From: Ostrinia nubilalis
Lineage: Eukaryota; Arthropoda; Insecta; Lepidoptera; Crambidae
Reading direction: 5' to 3'
Assembly (NCBI RefSeq): GCF_963855985.1
Contig: NC_087092.1
Coordinates: forward strand, 15,128,001 to 15,192,000
DNA: 64,000 nucleotides
Below, one piece after another: positions 23,673-35,400 of this stretch. The notes under the pieces are model-generated. The model ran no database searches and was not told the origin of the DNA. It worked only from the letters and a program-made list of their open reading frames with translations. A program made the position numbers and the translations under genes. Each line of letters starts with the position of its first letter. The stretch's first letter is position 1.

Positions 23673-24144
23673 TAAGTGACAGTTCGCAGTCGCGTTGTGA
23701 TTCAATCCCTTGCAGTTAAGGTTGGAGGAAATGCCAAGTTACCCAAATTAGAGGCCATTATGGTAATTGCCAATAGTGGTGAAGCTAAGTGTGGCTCTTG
23801 CCGCTTAAATTAAATGGGACTATTTAGTAGGCAATTTGTACAATGCAATTTTACTGATATTCTTTATAAGAAATGGAATTAATATGTACTAATTTTGTTA
23901 TTTCAAAATAACACAATTTGAAGATTTGAATAAAAATAATTGTACTAGTTTAAATAATCTCCATTAGTTAAATTATAAGTTGCAAGTCACTTATTTTTAC
24001 GTTTTCAGGAATTTGTCATTAGTTACTACGCGCGACTACGCGCTTAAATTTCAGTAAATTATAAGCTATCGTATTATGTGAATATGCTGTTGTTATGATA
24101 TCGTTAATATTATATGTTAATATGCTGTTGTCTCTATTATTGAT

Positions 24145-24498
24145 TCATGGCGATCTCCTCATAACTAGGAACGGTATGGAATTCAATTTGCTACCTAAGT
24201 TTGGGTTACCCTTAGAAGGGTGCGAACAGATTTCCAACGTCATCTCCTTATTGCCAAAATGTCTCCAGCAGTTTAACTTCTTGAATTCCGACGAAATCTC
24301 TTGGTCCGCGACAAAAGAGTGGAGCAATGAACGGATAATCGCTTCGGGGCACAATAAGGGCTCCAGATCATGATTGATGACGAAACTTCCAGCCTCAGCC
24401 TTCAGGATAACTCTAAAGTAGGCTAGGGCCCTTTGTTTATACGGCTTGCAGACCTTGACAGTGTTTGAACAAATGTTGGTGTCATCTAGTGGGGTGGT
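24145..24498 (-). CDS. Unidentified open frame, 117 residues
   Basis: The frame is open from just after a stop at 24499 to TGA at 24145. It has balanced composition (cysteines, tryptophan, charged residues, not low-complexity), unlike most chance frames here. Phrases include CKPYKQRALAYFRVILKAEA and LLHSFVADQEISSEFKKLNC. There is no ATG near its 5' end and no obvious splice acceptor, so it may be an exon piece, a retro-copied fragment or a transposon gene. It ends ~50 bases from the 5' junction of a LINE on the other strand. I do not recognise the family. Confidence 0.3.
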   Translation of the reverse strand, partial: TTPLDDTNICSNTVKVCKPYKQRALAYFRVILKAEAGSFVINHDLEPLLCPEAIIRSLLHSFVADQEISSEFKKLNCWRHFGNKEMTLEICSHPSKGNPNLGSKLNSIPFLVMRRSP

Positions 24499-24550
24499 TT
24501 ACTATTGTGCTGAAAAACTCAAGATCCAAAGGCCACTATTTGGGTCAGGT

Positions 24551-25620
24551 CATTAATTGAATAGGACTATTATTATTTACATAAATGATCTGCCTAAATT
24601 AACTCACTATCAAACCATATTGTTTGCAGATGATAGCACTGTGGTATTTGACAAAACGCAAATGGAGCTTGACATTAATAATACTTTATCTAATATTATA
24701 CACTGGTTGACATTGAATAACTTAAAAATAAATCTTGACAAAACCAAAGTAATGACATTTAAAAATAGACTTGATAGAGTTGATAACATAAAAATACATT
24801 ATTTAGATCAAAATATTGAACAAGTAAATTTAACAAAGTTTTTAGGTCTCAACATAGACAATGGCTTAGGTTGGAAGTCACACACTGACACACTATGTAC
24901 AAAATTAAGCCAATATTCTTACCCACTGTATATGCTTAAAAGGACAGTAAATATGTCTGCTATCCTAACAGCATACCATGGATATGTTGCTCCCCTTTTA
25001 AAGTATGGTGTTATGTTCTGGGGCAACTCAGTAAATAAAGGTTGTGTGTTTAGAGCACAAAAGAAATGCATAAGGGCAATGTGCAAAATAAAACAGACTG
25101 AAAGCTGTAAACCGTACTTCTTAAATCTAAGGATTATGACTTTAACCTGTATTTACATACTTGAAGTGTCAATGTTTGTTAAAAATAATTTGGATCAGTT
25201 TGTAACTTTAAATAGTAAAAGACATAAATTGAAAATTTGTATACCTCTAAATAAATCAGCACTATTCAATCAGAGCGTTTTCTGTATGGCGCCTCGAATA
25301 TACAACCATTTACCAAAAGATATAATTGAAACTACATGTATACTTGTATTTAAAGCTAAGCTAAAGGACCTTTTGTTAAAAAAAGGTTACTTCTCTGTAA
25401 ATGAATATCTTTCTGACAATTTATAATGATTTGTGTGACAATTTGAGTACCCAAGTATTTATTAATGAAATGTTTTTTTTTTCTCCGACTGACATAATAT
25501 TGTATTCTGCTGACATTTTCTGTATGACTTAATTAACTTATAATTATTAATAATTGACTTGTATTTGAATTGTATCATTTATTGTGTCATAGATTTACTA
25601 CCTATCAATTGTATCTTACC
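24551..25620 (+). mobile_element. Second non-LTR retrotransposon, 5'-truncated
   Basis: It contains the reverse transcriptase frame below plus a 3' UTR rich in TTGACA/TTGTAT phrases, reminiscent of the 3' UTR at 38809-38980. I could not find a poly(A), an unambiguous tail or a target duplication, so the 3' limit is approximate. Confidence 0.75.
24557..25426 (+). CDS. LINE reverse transcriptase C-terminal half, CR1/Daphne-like
   Basis: The 289-codon frame starts at a TTG at the truncation point, not at a native start. It opens with the IYINDLP motif just ahead of the catalytic box, which here is FADD (24623-24634). It continues through NLKINLDKTK and FLGLNID (thumb), and the long C-terminal region typical of insect CR1/jockey-group LINEs (LLKYGVMFWGN, RAQKKCIRAM, IYNHLPKDI). 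The palm N-terminal half and endonuclease are missing, so it is inactive. The frame itself is unbroken to the TAA. Clade assignment is inference. Confidence 0.88.
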   Translation: MNRTIIIYINDLPKLTHYQTILFADDSTVVFDKTQMELDINNTLSNIIHWLTLNNLKINLDKTKVMTFKNRLDRVDNIKIHYLDQNIEQVNLTKFLGLNIDNGLGWKSHTDTLCTKLSQYSYPLYMLKRTVNMSAILTAYHGYVAPLLKYGVMFWGNSVNKGCVFRAQKKCIRAMCKIKQTESCKPYFLNLRIMTLTCIYILEVSMFVKNNLDQFVTLNSKRHKLKICIPLNKSALFNQSVFCMAPRIYNHLPKDIIETTCILVFKAKLKDLLLKKGYFSVNEYLSDNL

Positions 25621-28600
25621 ATTATTGTATGCCCATGCGGCGGAACACAGCAGATCTATCATACGGCGATTACATGGCCGAACGACCTTGAGCATTAGAG
25701 CGAGACAACGCGCCTCCCACCGCGCGCCCGCGCTTCTGCCCGATATCAAAGAGCGCTCAGAATACAGATGCGAAGCGCTGCCAATTCTAACATAACTGCC
25801 TACGGGAATGTCGACTCGATTTTAATTTACGCAGATCGAAAAGAATTAAAAAAAACATATTTTACAGAATAATAATAATAATTCTCGTCAGCATAATTTT
25901 CAAACTGAAACAAAATTAATGATTATATTTCAATTAGTACATCATTATACTTCAATAAATACCTTAACTGTATGAAAAATAAACAGTTATTTCCTCCTGT
26001 AAAGTTTGCTCAAAGGGACATAAGCAGTTTGAAAGTTAGGCTGACGATATTCGTGTGTCTTAGTGGGCTTCTAAACAGTTTTTAAGTGTGTTTATGAGTA
26101 CCTACCTAAATGTAAATGTCTGTCTGAGCAGGTATTAAAATATTTTTGATCATTGAATACAATTTTAGATTTTACTTTCTCTGTTATTATTTTTTGTTAT
26201 TATAATCCTGATAGTTATGATGAAATATGAGATTTTATTAAATTTTCGCGTTCTATTTCAACTAAAATAAATAAACATGGATTGAGCGATATTTTATATG
26301 AGTTACATGTCAAGTACGAATACGAATACTGTGTGTCGAAGCAACGCCACTACAGTGTAACAATGACAATATTAGGGTAGTTTAAAATATTTAAGCCCAC
26401 CCGAACGGACGATTCCGCCAGCTGCCAGTCTGCTTGTGATCACGGCAGCCGAAAAATAAAGCCGCGTACAAAAAATACTTTTTTTTCTATGCGGTTATTA
26501 TTTTTGATTTGATTTTGAAATAAATCATAAAAGAGCAATAAAAAGCAGTATTCTATATCAGAAAATATGGCGATGTTTGAAGAAACTGTCTATGGATAAT
26601 TTTTGTATTATTTTCCCATTTTCATCACTAAGTCAAAGTCAAAGTAAAAGTCAATCATTTTCATCACTAAACTTTGAATTTTTGTCGAAATCCAATATCT
26701 AATTAGGTACTACAAGTGATATTTAGTTATTATCGTTGGAAGGAAGAGATAATTAGAGCTAGAAATGTTTTTAAATGATCTTAAAAACAATCCACTAACA
26801 CATTCCATTTTTTAAATCAATTTCTAAGTTAAGTTTTTTATCGTGTTTTGTACTTTTGTTAAACTTTGGCTGGCTTTTTATCTGGATATAAAATGTTTTT
26901 TATTAGACTAAAGACATAATTATTGGATATTTATACCGAATAAAAAAATAGGTTTAGGTAAAATTTCAGAAAATAATAAATAAATCATAAATATCAATAA
27001 AAAAGTAGCTCATTTAGGGTCAAATGGGCGAACTTGTATTCAATATGACCTTACTTACGAAGTTTGTCTAACATTCTACCAAACACCTGTATATTTTATA
27101 TTATTATCAGGGATAGAAATAGGTGGTATCTATTTACCTAACCTTATTCGCGACGAGACGATTGAGCTAGATGAATCGAAAATTCCCTAGGAGTAATTCC
27201 GATTTTTTGTGGGGACCAATGAGATAAAAAAACTCATACCTACCAAAACCAATGGACCAACGGGGTACCTTGTAAATTACCAATCGAAACGCAAAATGCA
27301 CAAAAGTGATGTGATTGTTTCCAAGAAATTAATAAAATACATTTTTGCTAATTACACAATTTAAATAATCCTTTGTAGGTATTTTTTGTTGTCTTGTGAT
27401 TTCCTTTACATGTGCGTTGTTTTATTATTATTACCTACTAATACATAAGAAAAAAATATATCTCGTCTCGAAGTGTATATTAATCTAGAATAAATAGATA
27501 TAATCAGACAAATCTAGAAAAAATAGATTTAGCATCTTGTGTACCTATGTATTTAAATTATTTTAAAATGTTTATATTAATGCCTATACTTATTTAAAAT
27601 GACGTACTCAGATCACTAATTCAGCCGCCGAACTACTATGAGTATACCGAGTGTACCATCTGCGCTATAAATTCTTTATAGAAAAACAAAGGAGCGGAGC
27701 GGGCCGACATGCGACACAGCCTCCCCGTGCGAACGCTAGTGAAAGACTGAGCTCCCGCTATCGCGCGGCCCGCGCGTGGTAATTACAGGGTATTTTGAAT
27801 GTATGACACGTAATACATGATTTTTGAAAAAAAATTAACAACAATTTTTTAGACCATAAAATTTTCTATCATTTGGTGAAAGAATCATTAAAATCGCTTC
27901 AGCAGTTGAGGAGTAGTAGGAAATTTCTTTGGTGAAATTAGAAGAAAGTTAAGATTTTTTTTTGTCAAAACTAATAGTTGTAACGAAAAAAACGAACAAC
28001 AATTTTTTAGTTTAAGATATTATACATCTCACACATATTTTTTTTTCTTGTTTGGATCATCCATTTAGGAGGAGTAGGGATTCAAAGAGAGGTCTATTTT
28101 GCAGTTTTGCCTCACCTATCGCCTTAATGACCTGACTTATGTACCTGTGATTTCACAATAAACACAATTTGAATATTACAGAAGAAGTTGCTGTTCTAAA
28201 ATAAATTCGATACAACTCGAGGTATATGTTGAGAACGTCTCTAAATATAGGAGTGATATTTTTAACTGATTCTATTATTTATTAATGAAATGAAAATGAT
28301 GTATTCTATCCACCTGTGCGAGCCAAAGTCGTGAAATATTTTGACTAAGCGAAATCCTATCTTTTGGAAAATTACATAATTTATGTTTGGATTGTTGAGA
28401 TAAACAGTTATATACATGAATCACAATAGAACATAAGTACATTTTGGGATCAACTGCCATAATAGCGCTTTCTTTTTCAGTCGGTTTGATCGATGTGATA
28501 ATCCGCAGTACAAAACAATATTACGAACATTCCAAAAATTCCATTATTCTTCAAAATGATGGAGCACCAATAAAAGTCTAACTTTGTTAACTTTTCTTCT

Positions 28601-29088
28601 TGAAACAATCTCGTTCATCAAAGTGATCAAACCTACAGACGTTCACTTATCGCGTTCAGATTTACTGAGAAACGAAATAAGTTTCTTTTTATGGCAACAT
28701 TCATTCGGGCGATCCGAACACTAGTTATTTAATGAACAAAATTGGCGCTACCGTCGTAAAAGGAGTGCATTATAAAAATGGTTCGGACGTAAAGTAAATC
28801 CCAATTACCGCCACACCTGCTGCTAGTGACGTCCCATATGTGTAGCGGGACAAGCTATTAGAATTTTCTTTGGAAATACAGCACTGAAAATTAACAGTTT
28901 TAGCATTGAAAATTCTCTATACATACATATATTAATTAGGGTACCGGTTTTCATCAAAATTAGAACGAATAAAATTATAAGTACATAAAAGGAAAATTTA
29001 TGAATTAAGAAAGGAAAATGATTTTGAGAGATACCGTTATTGACTGCTGAACTGTGTAAACGGGAATTGTAAAAACACAAAAGACTAA
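25621..29088. other. No gene seen; AT-rich DNA with a few GC-rich islets
   Basis: GC-rich patches occur at about 25630-25790 and 27700-27790, but no frame or domain is recognisable. At 26620-26690 ATTTTCATCACTAA is repeated around an AGTCAA microsatellite. Confidence 0.5.
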
Positions 29089-29204
29089 TGCTCATTTTCA
29101 CCATCAATCCCTAATTTTTAAGTGACCCCTATGAAAACAAACGTCCTGCTATGTGTTACCATAAGGGTCACTTAAAAAATAGAGATTGATGGTGAAAACG
29201 GGCA
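29089..29204. mobile_element. MITE, TCATTTTCACCATCAATCCC ends, second copy
   Basis: It matches 20938-21051 over its whole length: TTTTCACCATCAATCCCTAA at the left and TTGATGGTGAAAACGGGCA at the right, with AAGTGACC / GGTCACTT inside. Confidence 0.75.
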
Positions 29205-30664
29205 TGATAAACCTAATTTGACAAACGTTTTTTACTGCGTTTTGCGTCTGCTGGTAAAAAAGATTGGTAATTTAAAACAAGCAATATTGTCAGACGCGTA
29301 GAGAGCATCACACACACGAGATTACTGCACTCAATTCTTTTATTGTGCTAACTTGTACCACAGCAAGACACGAATAAAAATGCCAGAGTTTTAAACCAAC
29401 AAAACACTTACGAGAAAGAAACCGGGACGTCCCATTTGTGCCAAAGCTGTCAGCACTAGCACTATCCTGCGGTCTGGAACGACGTTACATCTCCCTCAGC
29501 CACTCACGGAAACGATTTGGTGCACGTTTCTCAAGCAAATGCTGTTAATATGTTTCAGTTTGTTACATTTTACATTTGAAAGTGTTACACAAACTTTTTG
29601 AACTAAAAATTATGCAATTTATAGTCACTTATCATTGTTCTCTTGCAAACGGCATTTAGATTTCTGTTACAATGAAAACAAAGTATTTTTGAAAGTAAAA
29701 GACTTTAGTAATATTTTAGTCTTAAAATACAATTTCTTACTCTATTATCTGCTAAGATTATAGCTTCAGAACCATTTACACGTATTAAACTTTTTCAATA
29801 AAAGCCATAAAAGCTTTTCTTAAAGTTGTACCTACTTTAATAAAATAAGAAAGCTGTCATTATCCATAATTTATCTACATTGACTTCGAGAAAGTTTGTA
29901 AGTAAGTATTTATAAAGATAGTATTTGTATTGGAATGTGGATAAATCTTTGAATTCTAGTTGCCTTGGGCTCTCGAACAAATTAAGTAAGTGTTTATAAG
30001 TAAAACGAGGGACTTAAAGCTGAGTATTAGAGAAATATCGTACATAAATATTAAACGAAGAGACTACATAATAATTCCAGTTGACATGACACAACAACTG
30101 TATTTAATTTATTTTGTAATTTGTAGCATATTTTTGTAATCTTTACCTAATATTGTTTACAACTTTGCGTGTCAATTTTTCAACACAGAATCTCACAATG
30201 TTTTTTTATTTATCCTGGGTTGCGCCATCTTACTTTAACTGTAACAAACATCAAAAAACTCTATACAAGAAACATTGGTTATCGTTATAGTTACGGTTAA
30301 AGTCAGGTGGTGCAACTCAGCCTTAAAAGCCCCAAAAGTCTTAATTTAATTTGGAAGCAAAACCTAATCGAATCTTTGACTTCATTGATATTCTGCAAAC
30401 CTGTGTTAAGAAATCAAACCGTAGTCAAACAGCTTCCCTTTCAGATTACAGAGAACTTGTAAAAAATATAAACCTCATTTACCGTTCACGAGTTAATAAA
30501 GTTACGGTTTATTAAAACCTGACGTCTTTTTACGGAAATTACATTGTTCGTTGGAAACTTTGTCTTAAACAGATTAAGGTTGTTCGGGATAACTTGGTAA
30601 CGGCTAAGCAGACTTGCTACTTCTTGCGTTAGCGGTTTAAATGCTCTTCATCATCCTCTTCTTT
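29205..30664. other. No gene seen apart from the MITE at 30223-30322
   Basis: AT-rich sequence with no credible frame. Confidence 0.5.
30223..30322. mobile_element. GGCTGAG MITE, copy 2
   Basis: CTGGGTTGCGCCATCTTAC at the left and GGTGGTGCAACTCAGCC at the right, with TTA following the right end. Confidence 0.7.
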
Positions 30665-30990
30665 ATACACAACGAGGAAGCTCTTGGCCTGTATCTCACC
30701 TGATGGTAAGTGATGATCAGGCCGAAGGTGGAAGCGAGCTTCACCCGGAATCCTGAACCACGAAGGAACTGGCTATCTTACCTCTAACTGCCGAAACACA
30801 ACAATGCTGTAAACATTGTTGAAATGGCGACAGACTTAGGTAAGATGGTGGTAGCTAGCCAGGCGGACTTAGAACAAGCCCTACCACCAACCAAACCGAA
30901 CAGACAAATCTGCCCCCACTGGGAATCGAACCCGGGACCTCTGCGTCTGAAGCACGTGGTCTTACCGCTAGACCACAGAGCAGAGGCGGC
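30665..30990 (-). mobile_element. tRNA-derived SINE, copy 1
   Basis: On the minus strand the head resembles a tRNA, with an A-box (TGGTCTAGCGG) and a B-box (GGGTTCGATTCCC), followed by a ~240-bp body. The body ends CACTTACCATCAGGTGAGAT and GCTTCCTCGTTG. The same body is at 39228-39556. ACCATCAGGTGA is the tail shared by lepidopteran SINEs and their partner LINE (compare 57856-58082). It is transcribed by RNA polymerase III if active. The tRNA isotype is not clear. Confidence 0.85.
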
Positions 30991-31339
30991 GAACTAGAGG
31001 ATTGACGCTGGCCAAGTGGCCAGGCGTTGTTAGGATATTTCTCTCTCAATTGCCCCTTACAAAATACACATGACAAATGGGGGTTCTATTCAAATTCCCA
31101 ATCTTTACTCGTACACAGTCATTACAAACTCCATTTGATCCACTGTACAAGTTGCAAAATGGGATCGCAGTCTCCAAGTATCACTCATTAGACTTTATGA
31201 GGCGCTATAGACGACTTACAAAGCACAATTGAATGCTTTAAAACGTATCCTCCAAATTAAATCATATTTCTTTTTGGTAAAGAATGTTAACAGAAACTTA
31301 GCTCTAGAAATAAATGTAACTGTTCGTAAAAAATATTTA

Positions 31340-31474
31340 CGTCCGTGTTCACAAACATTACTATGAGTTCTCACAGTGCGCGTGGACGCACAGGGTGACA
31401 CACGAACCAATCATTCAACGCTGTGCGTTCGATTTGCTACTTGCTTAAACAAGCATCGTTTGTGAATACGGGCG
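31340..31474. mobile_element. MITE, CGTCCGTGTTCACAAAC ends, copy 2
   Basis: It pairs with CGTTTGTGAATACGGGCG at the right, has TTA/TAA outside, and is related to 22770-22875. Confidence 0.75.
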
Positions 31475-32729
31475 TAAAGGTAGCATGTCTACCACGACCT
31501 TAAGGTGGTCTTCCACGGCAACAATTTTCACGCTCAACCAAACTTATTGAAACTTACGAGTGTAATTTGATCATGCGCTTCAATGGGCAAAGAATGTTCA
31601 GATTTTTCTTGTTAAGATCACGTGGAAAATCTAACCTTTCATTTTCAAATGCATTATGATAACAATGCTTTTCCATATTAAAGTATCAAGTACTAATTTT
31701 ATTTTTACATGAGTTTAAAATCTTTCTTTTACCTTAATAATGCTATAGAATAAACTCTTGGTAAGAAGGTACCTAAGATACTTAAGATATTACAAATGGT
31801 CTTGTATTTTGACTCATAAATATTTATATGTTGTTTTATTAATGACACTTTCCAATATTACTTTCGTAAGCAGTTGGTTAGACTTGATAGGTAAATAAAA
31901 AATCCATAACTAAAGTATGAGTAATAAAGAAAAACCCAATTCGAATCTAAGCCGATACATTATGATGTTTTAAAAAATAATTAGACGATAAATCATTGAG
32001 CATTGAAAATCAGCCTTTAGTAAAATCTACGCAGGACTCAAAATTAAATCCCGCTAAAAACTGCTATAAAGAGCAAAATTCTTTCAAGCGGATCTCAAAT
32101 CCACTTTCATGCATTAATCACCTTAAAATTGACAAAGCGAGCCTTTCGGTAGCTTGAAGTGCACAATTGGGGGCAGAACTGAGTGCTATCGGTAGAGAGC
32201 AGCGTGGGTTTAACAATTTTCCGGCTTAGTGCAGATCACGGCGCGGTAATGCTATTACTGAAGTATACGCCCACGAATTACTAAACAAAGGCTGTGCATT
32301 TTGGGCTTAAATTGCGAAATATTCGCGTGAAATAGAGCAGGTCGATGAAATAGATAATTATTTAATAGGTATTCATAAATCCATAAATATAAATCGACCT
32401 GCTTTTGATTGAGGTGTCATTTGAGTTTAAAATTCTAATATTACTAGTACTACACAAACTCTAAGAATTCAACCACTTTGAGAATATTGCTTATTCATTT
32501 GCAAACAGTGTCACTAATCGCCCCAAATTTCGTTTAGTTATAGACTTAATAACTTTTCTCGGCACGATCCAGGTAAAATAAGAGCTCGAAACATAACTTT
32601 TTGTTATTAGGTAGGGCCTAAAATTACTGAAACACGAACGTACTAAAACTGAGTTTTCTTCCCAACCAACCTAACGGAAAACATGGCACAGTTCACATGA
32701 ACTCCATCGCATCTAATTAACTTTCAATA
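31475..32729. other. No gene seen; unique DNA
   Basis: AT-rich sequence without credible frames. Confidence 0.5.
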
Positions 32730-33048
32730 CTAGCGGCCGCCCGCGACTTCGTACGCTTGGACCTCGTTTAATTATCTAATAATGATGTTGATAGATGGCG
32801 TTTAACGGCTTCCCCCGCATGAAACGAACGTTAAAATTTTTTGGCTGTAGATTTTAATCAATGACGATAGATGGCGCTTTTACCCACGTCATATTTATTT
32901 ACTGAAATTTCGTCATAATAGCCTATATGTTAATCTGGGTTATAAACAATAATACTGTAAAGTTTCAACAAAATCCGTTTATTTGCGTGAAAGAGTAACA
33001 AACATCCAGACATCCACACAAACTTTCGCATTTATAATATTAGTAGGA
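32730..33048 (-). mobile_element. Non-autonomous Helitron, Lep1-like, copy 2
   Basis: On the minus strand it starts TCCTACTAATATTATAAATG and ends AAGTCGCGGGCGGCCGCTAG, with T following. About 316 bp. It shares its 5' end with 11327-11559 but has a different interior, as is usual for Helitron derivatives. Confidence 0.8.
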
Positions 33049-34847
33049 AGTAGTATTGCCTCACACCTCACATAACCTCAAGCAAATTAATTCTACCACT
33101 TCCTCGATCCCTTACGTTTGTTTTGAAAACAATTAAAGTCGAACGCGCTACAACTTGGAACAACTTGTTTGACACTTAACCAACTTGCGCCGCACCCAAT
33201 AGAATGTATTTCAATTTGTGGCGGCCCCGAACGTGTTTAGGTTTACGTAAATTTGTTGAAGGATTCGCATCGCTGTTTGTTTTTGGTGTTTTACATCAAC
33301 ATTTGCTTAGGACGGCGCAATAAGAATCAATTTTGTATGTCAACTTTTGTTTTCAGGAACAATATTGATAAATGCTCGTTGACTTTTAAACTTGGCGCAA
33401 CAAGAGCTTAAAAAGAAACAATAAAACATAATCATTTGGTAATTTTATAAACATTAGTTTTATAAACAGAAAAATACAATTATTTAGAGATAGAAATACT
33501 TACAAAAGTATTGAACCTCATTTAAATAAAGCAGAAAAGCCATAAAAGAATAAAAATTTTGACGCGTGGAATTCGCGCTTCAATTGTTTTTTACTCACAG
33601 AAAGCCGTGCATGAGTGACTCTAGATAACTATAGAAAGAGAGTACCTAGTATTCTTTCAATTCAAAATCATATCCTGTGTGTGAAAAAATCAGTATTTAT
33701 CTGAATTTACGTGGAATAAAATACTATTGTAGTATTCCATTGGCATCAAGAAATGCTTCGGTGCGGGCGGCATTTTAAGCGGTATGACATTAATTTTTTT
33801 AACTTTTTTGTTGTGTTAAAAATTTCATCATCATCGTTATTTAGCTAGTAAATATACTTTACAGACTTAACTTTTATGCACATTAGGTACTTCATACATT
33901 TAATAGCTCATGTTTACCTTGGAGTAAGTCGATGCAAACCAGAATTTCTGTCACATTAACACAAAGTTTCAATGAACACGAAATTAATTACAACTTTTCA
34001 ACCATTTCGCTCGGTTACGTTATTGTCCAATCGTACGAATTCGGAGAGATATTTAATTCGTTACTTGTTATTATTTTAAATGCCTTTTCTCACCAATTTT
34101 CTCGTTTAAAAATACTTGCAATCTTGCAAAATTATTTTTAAAGAATGTTCTGTAAGAAAATGCCTATGGCAAAAAACAATAATCTTCAGAATCAGATTAA
34201 TTAATCCAGTGATTTCGTCTACAGACATACAATCGAACTTTTTAGTATCATTAAGAAGTGCTGGTGCCATAAATTTAAATGGAACGGTAAAACAAAGAAG
34301 ATGATCCAAATGCTCCCATTTCAAACTTTTATATGGAACGAACTAAACTCGGCTACATCTCATTATAATTCAAAAGGAATTAATATTAAAAATACGGACT
34401 TCAACATTTAGAATGAAAATTAATTCTTAAAAGAATCTCCATTCATTTTTCATTTTACACTTTCTTTCGGCATTTTATTAAAATGTGTATTCTGATATTT
34501 GAATACGCCCAACGAATTTAAAACGGAAAGATATTACAAAATGCGGCACGTAGACATTCTTACTATGGAAACTCACATTTTACCAAACAAACTAAAAGAT
34601 AGCCAGGCTAGTTAGTTTAAGAGTAGGTAAGTAACAAGCAAAGGATCAAACCCGTGACCCCTGGCCACTTCAATCCCCGCACAAACATTAATTTCAAATG
34701 CAAACATTTATTTGTACATAATAAATAGGTACATAAATGATAAAATGTAGAGTGCTATTAAAATTGTTAACATGCAAAATGGCCGTTAAAAAGATACAGC
34801 CGCAGCAGTAGCAGCTCAACTGTCTGTATAATTCTTGCATGTTTTAA
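33049..34847. other. No gene seen; unique DNA
   Basis: Overlapping frames on both strands at 33930-34325 are short and without recognisable domains. Confidence 0.5.
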
Positions 34848-34855
34848 GTATTGGC

Positions 34856-35379
34856 ACAGAATAATAATAAGTACTACGCACAGAAGTTTTACTTCGCGAA
34901 GGTATTTAAAAAAATGTATGCTCAATGTCATTAACAATATGGTGTAATTTAGCTTGTCTCAAGAGTCAAGCAAGTTTGTCAGAAGTTTTGTTGACAAACG
35001 TCAGTGATCGGTACTGCGCCGAAGCTATAGGGCTGACTTCGGTAAAATGATGTGACGTGAGGTGCCAATCTGCAGAAAATGGCGGAGGAAATACATGATT
35101 TAGCATGAATTATCATGAATAATATTAACTACTTATTTACCTCTCAGTGTCTTCAGGCAACTTAAAAAAGTACATTCTGTGTTTTTATTATTATTTAGGC
35201 AGTTAAATATTGCACAGTATTTAGTACACCATTTTCTTTATTTTTTTCCATCATACACAAGAATACGCGTGCGTGAGCAATGTTCGCTCGTATGTGAGGC
35301 CTTGTCGAATAGTACTCTTGTAGGGGGCAATCGTGCGTGTTTTGTTTTCGATGTAAACTCGCGGAGATGAACAGGCCTG
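34856..35379 (+). mobile_element. Copy D of the ~515-bp family
   Basis: A full-length 524-bp copy flanked by GTATTGGC (34848-34855) and GTATTGGT (35380-35387). Relative to copies B and C it has a ~10-bp insertion near 34976. The LINE at 35397 begins just beyond its right duplication. Confidence 0.87.
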
Positions 35380-35400
35380 GTATTGGTTTCAATTCAATGA

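Noticed and set aside
24145..24498. Inverted 5' part of the LINE at 24557 (twin priming)
   Set aside because: The layout would fit, but the translation shows no endonuclease or reverse transcriptase motif, unlike the clear case at 51.2-51.6 kb.
30888..30990. Functional tRNA gene
   Set aside because: A- and B-boxes are present, but the sequence continues into a shared SINE body and the cloverleaf is not intact; the same head occurs at 39228.
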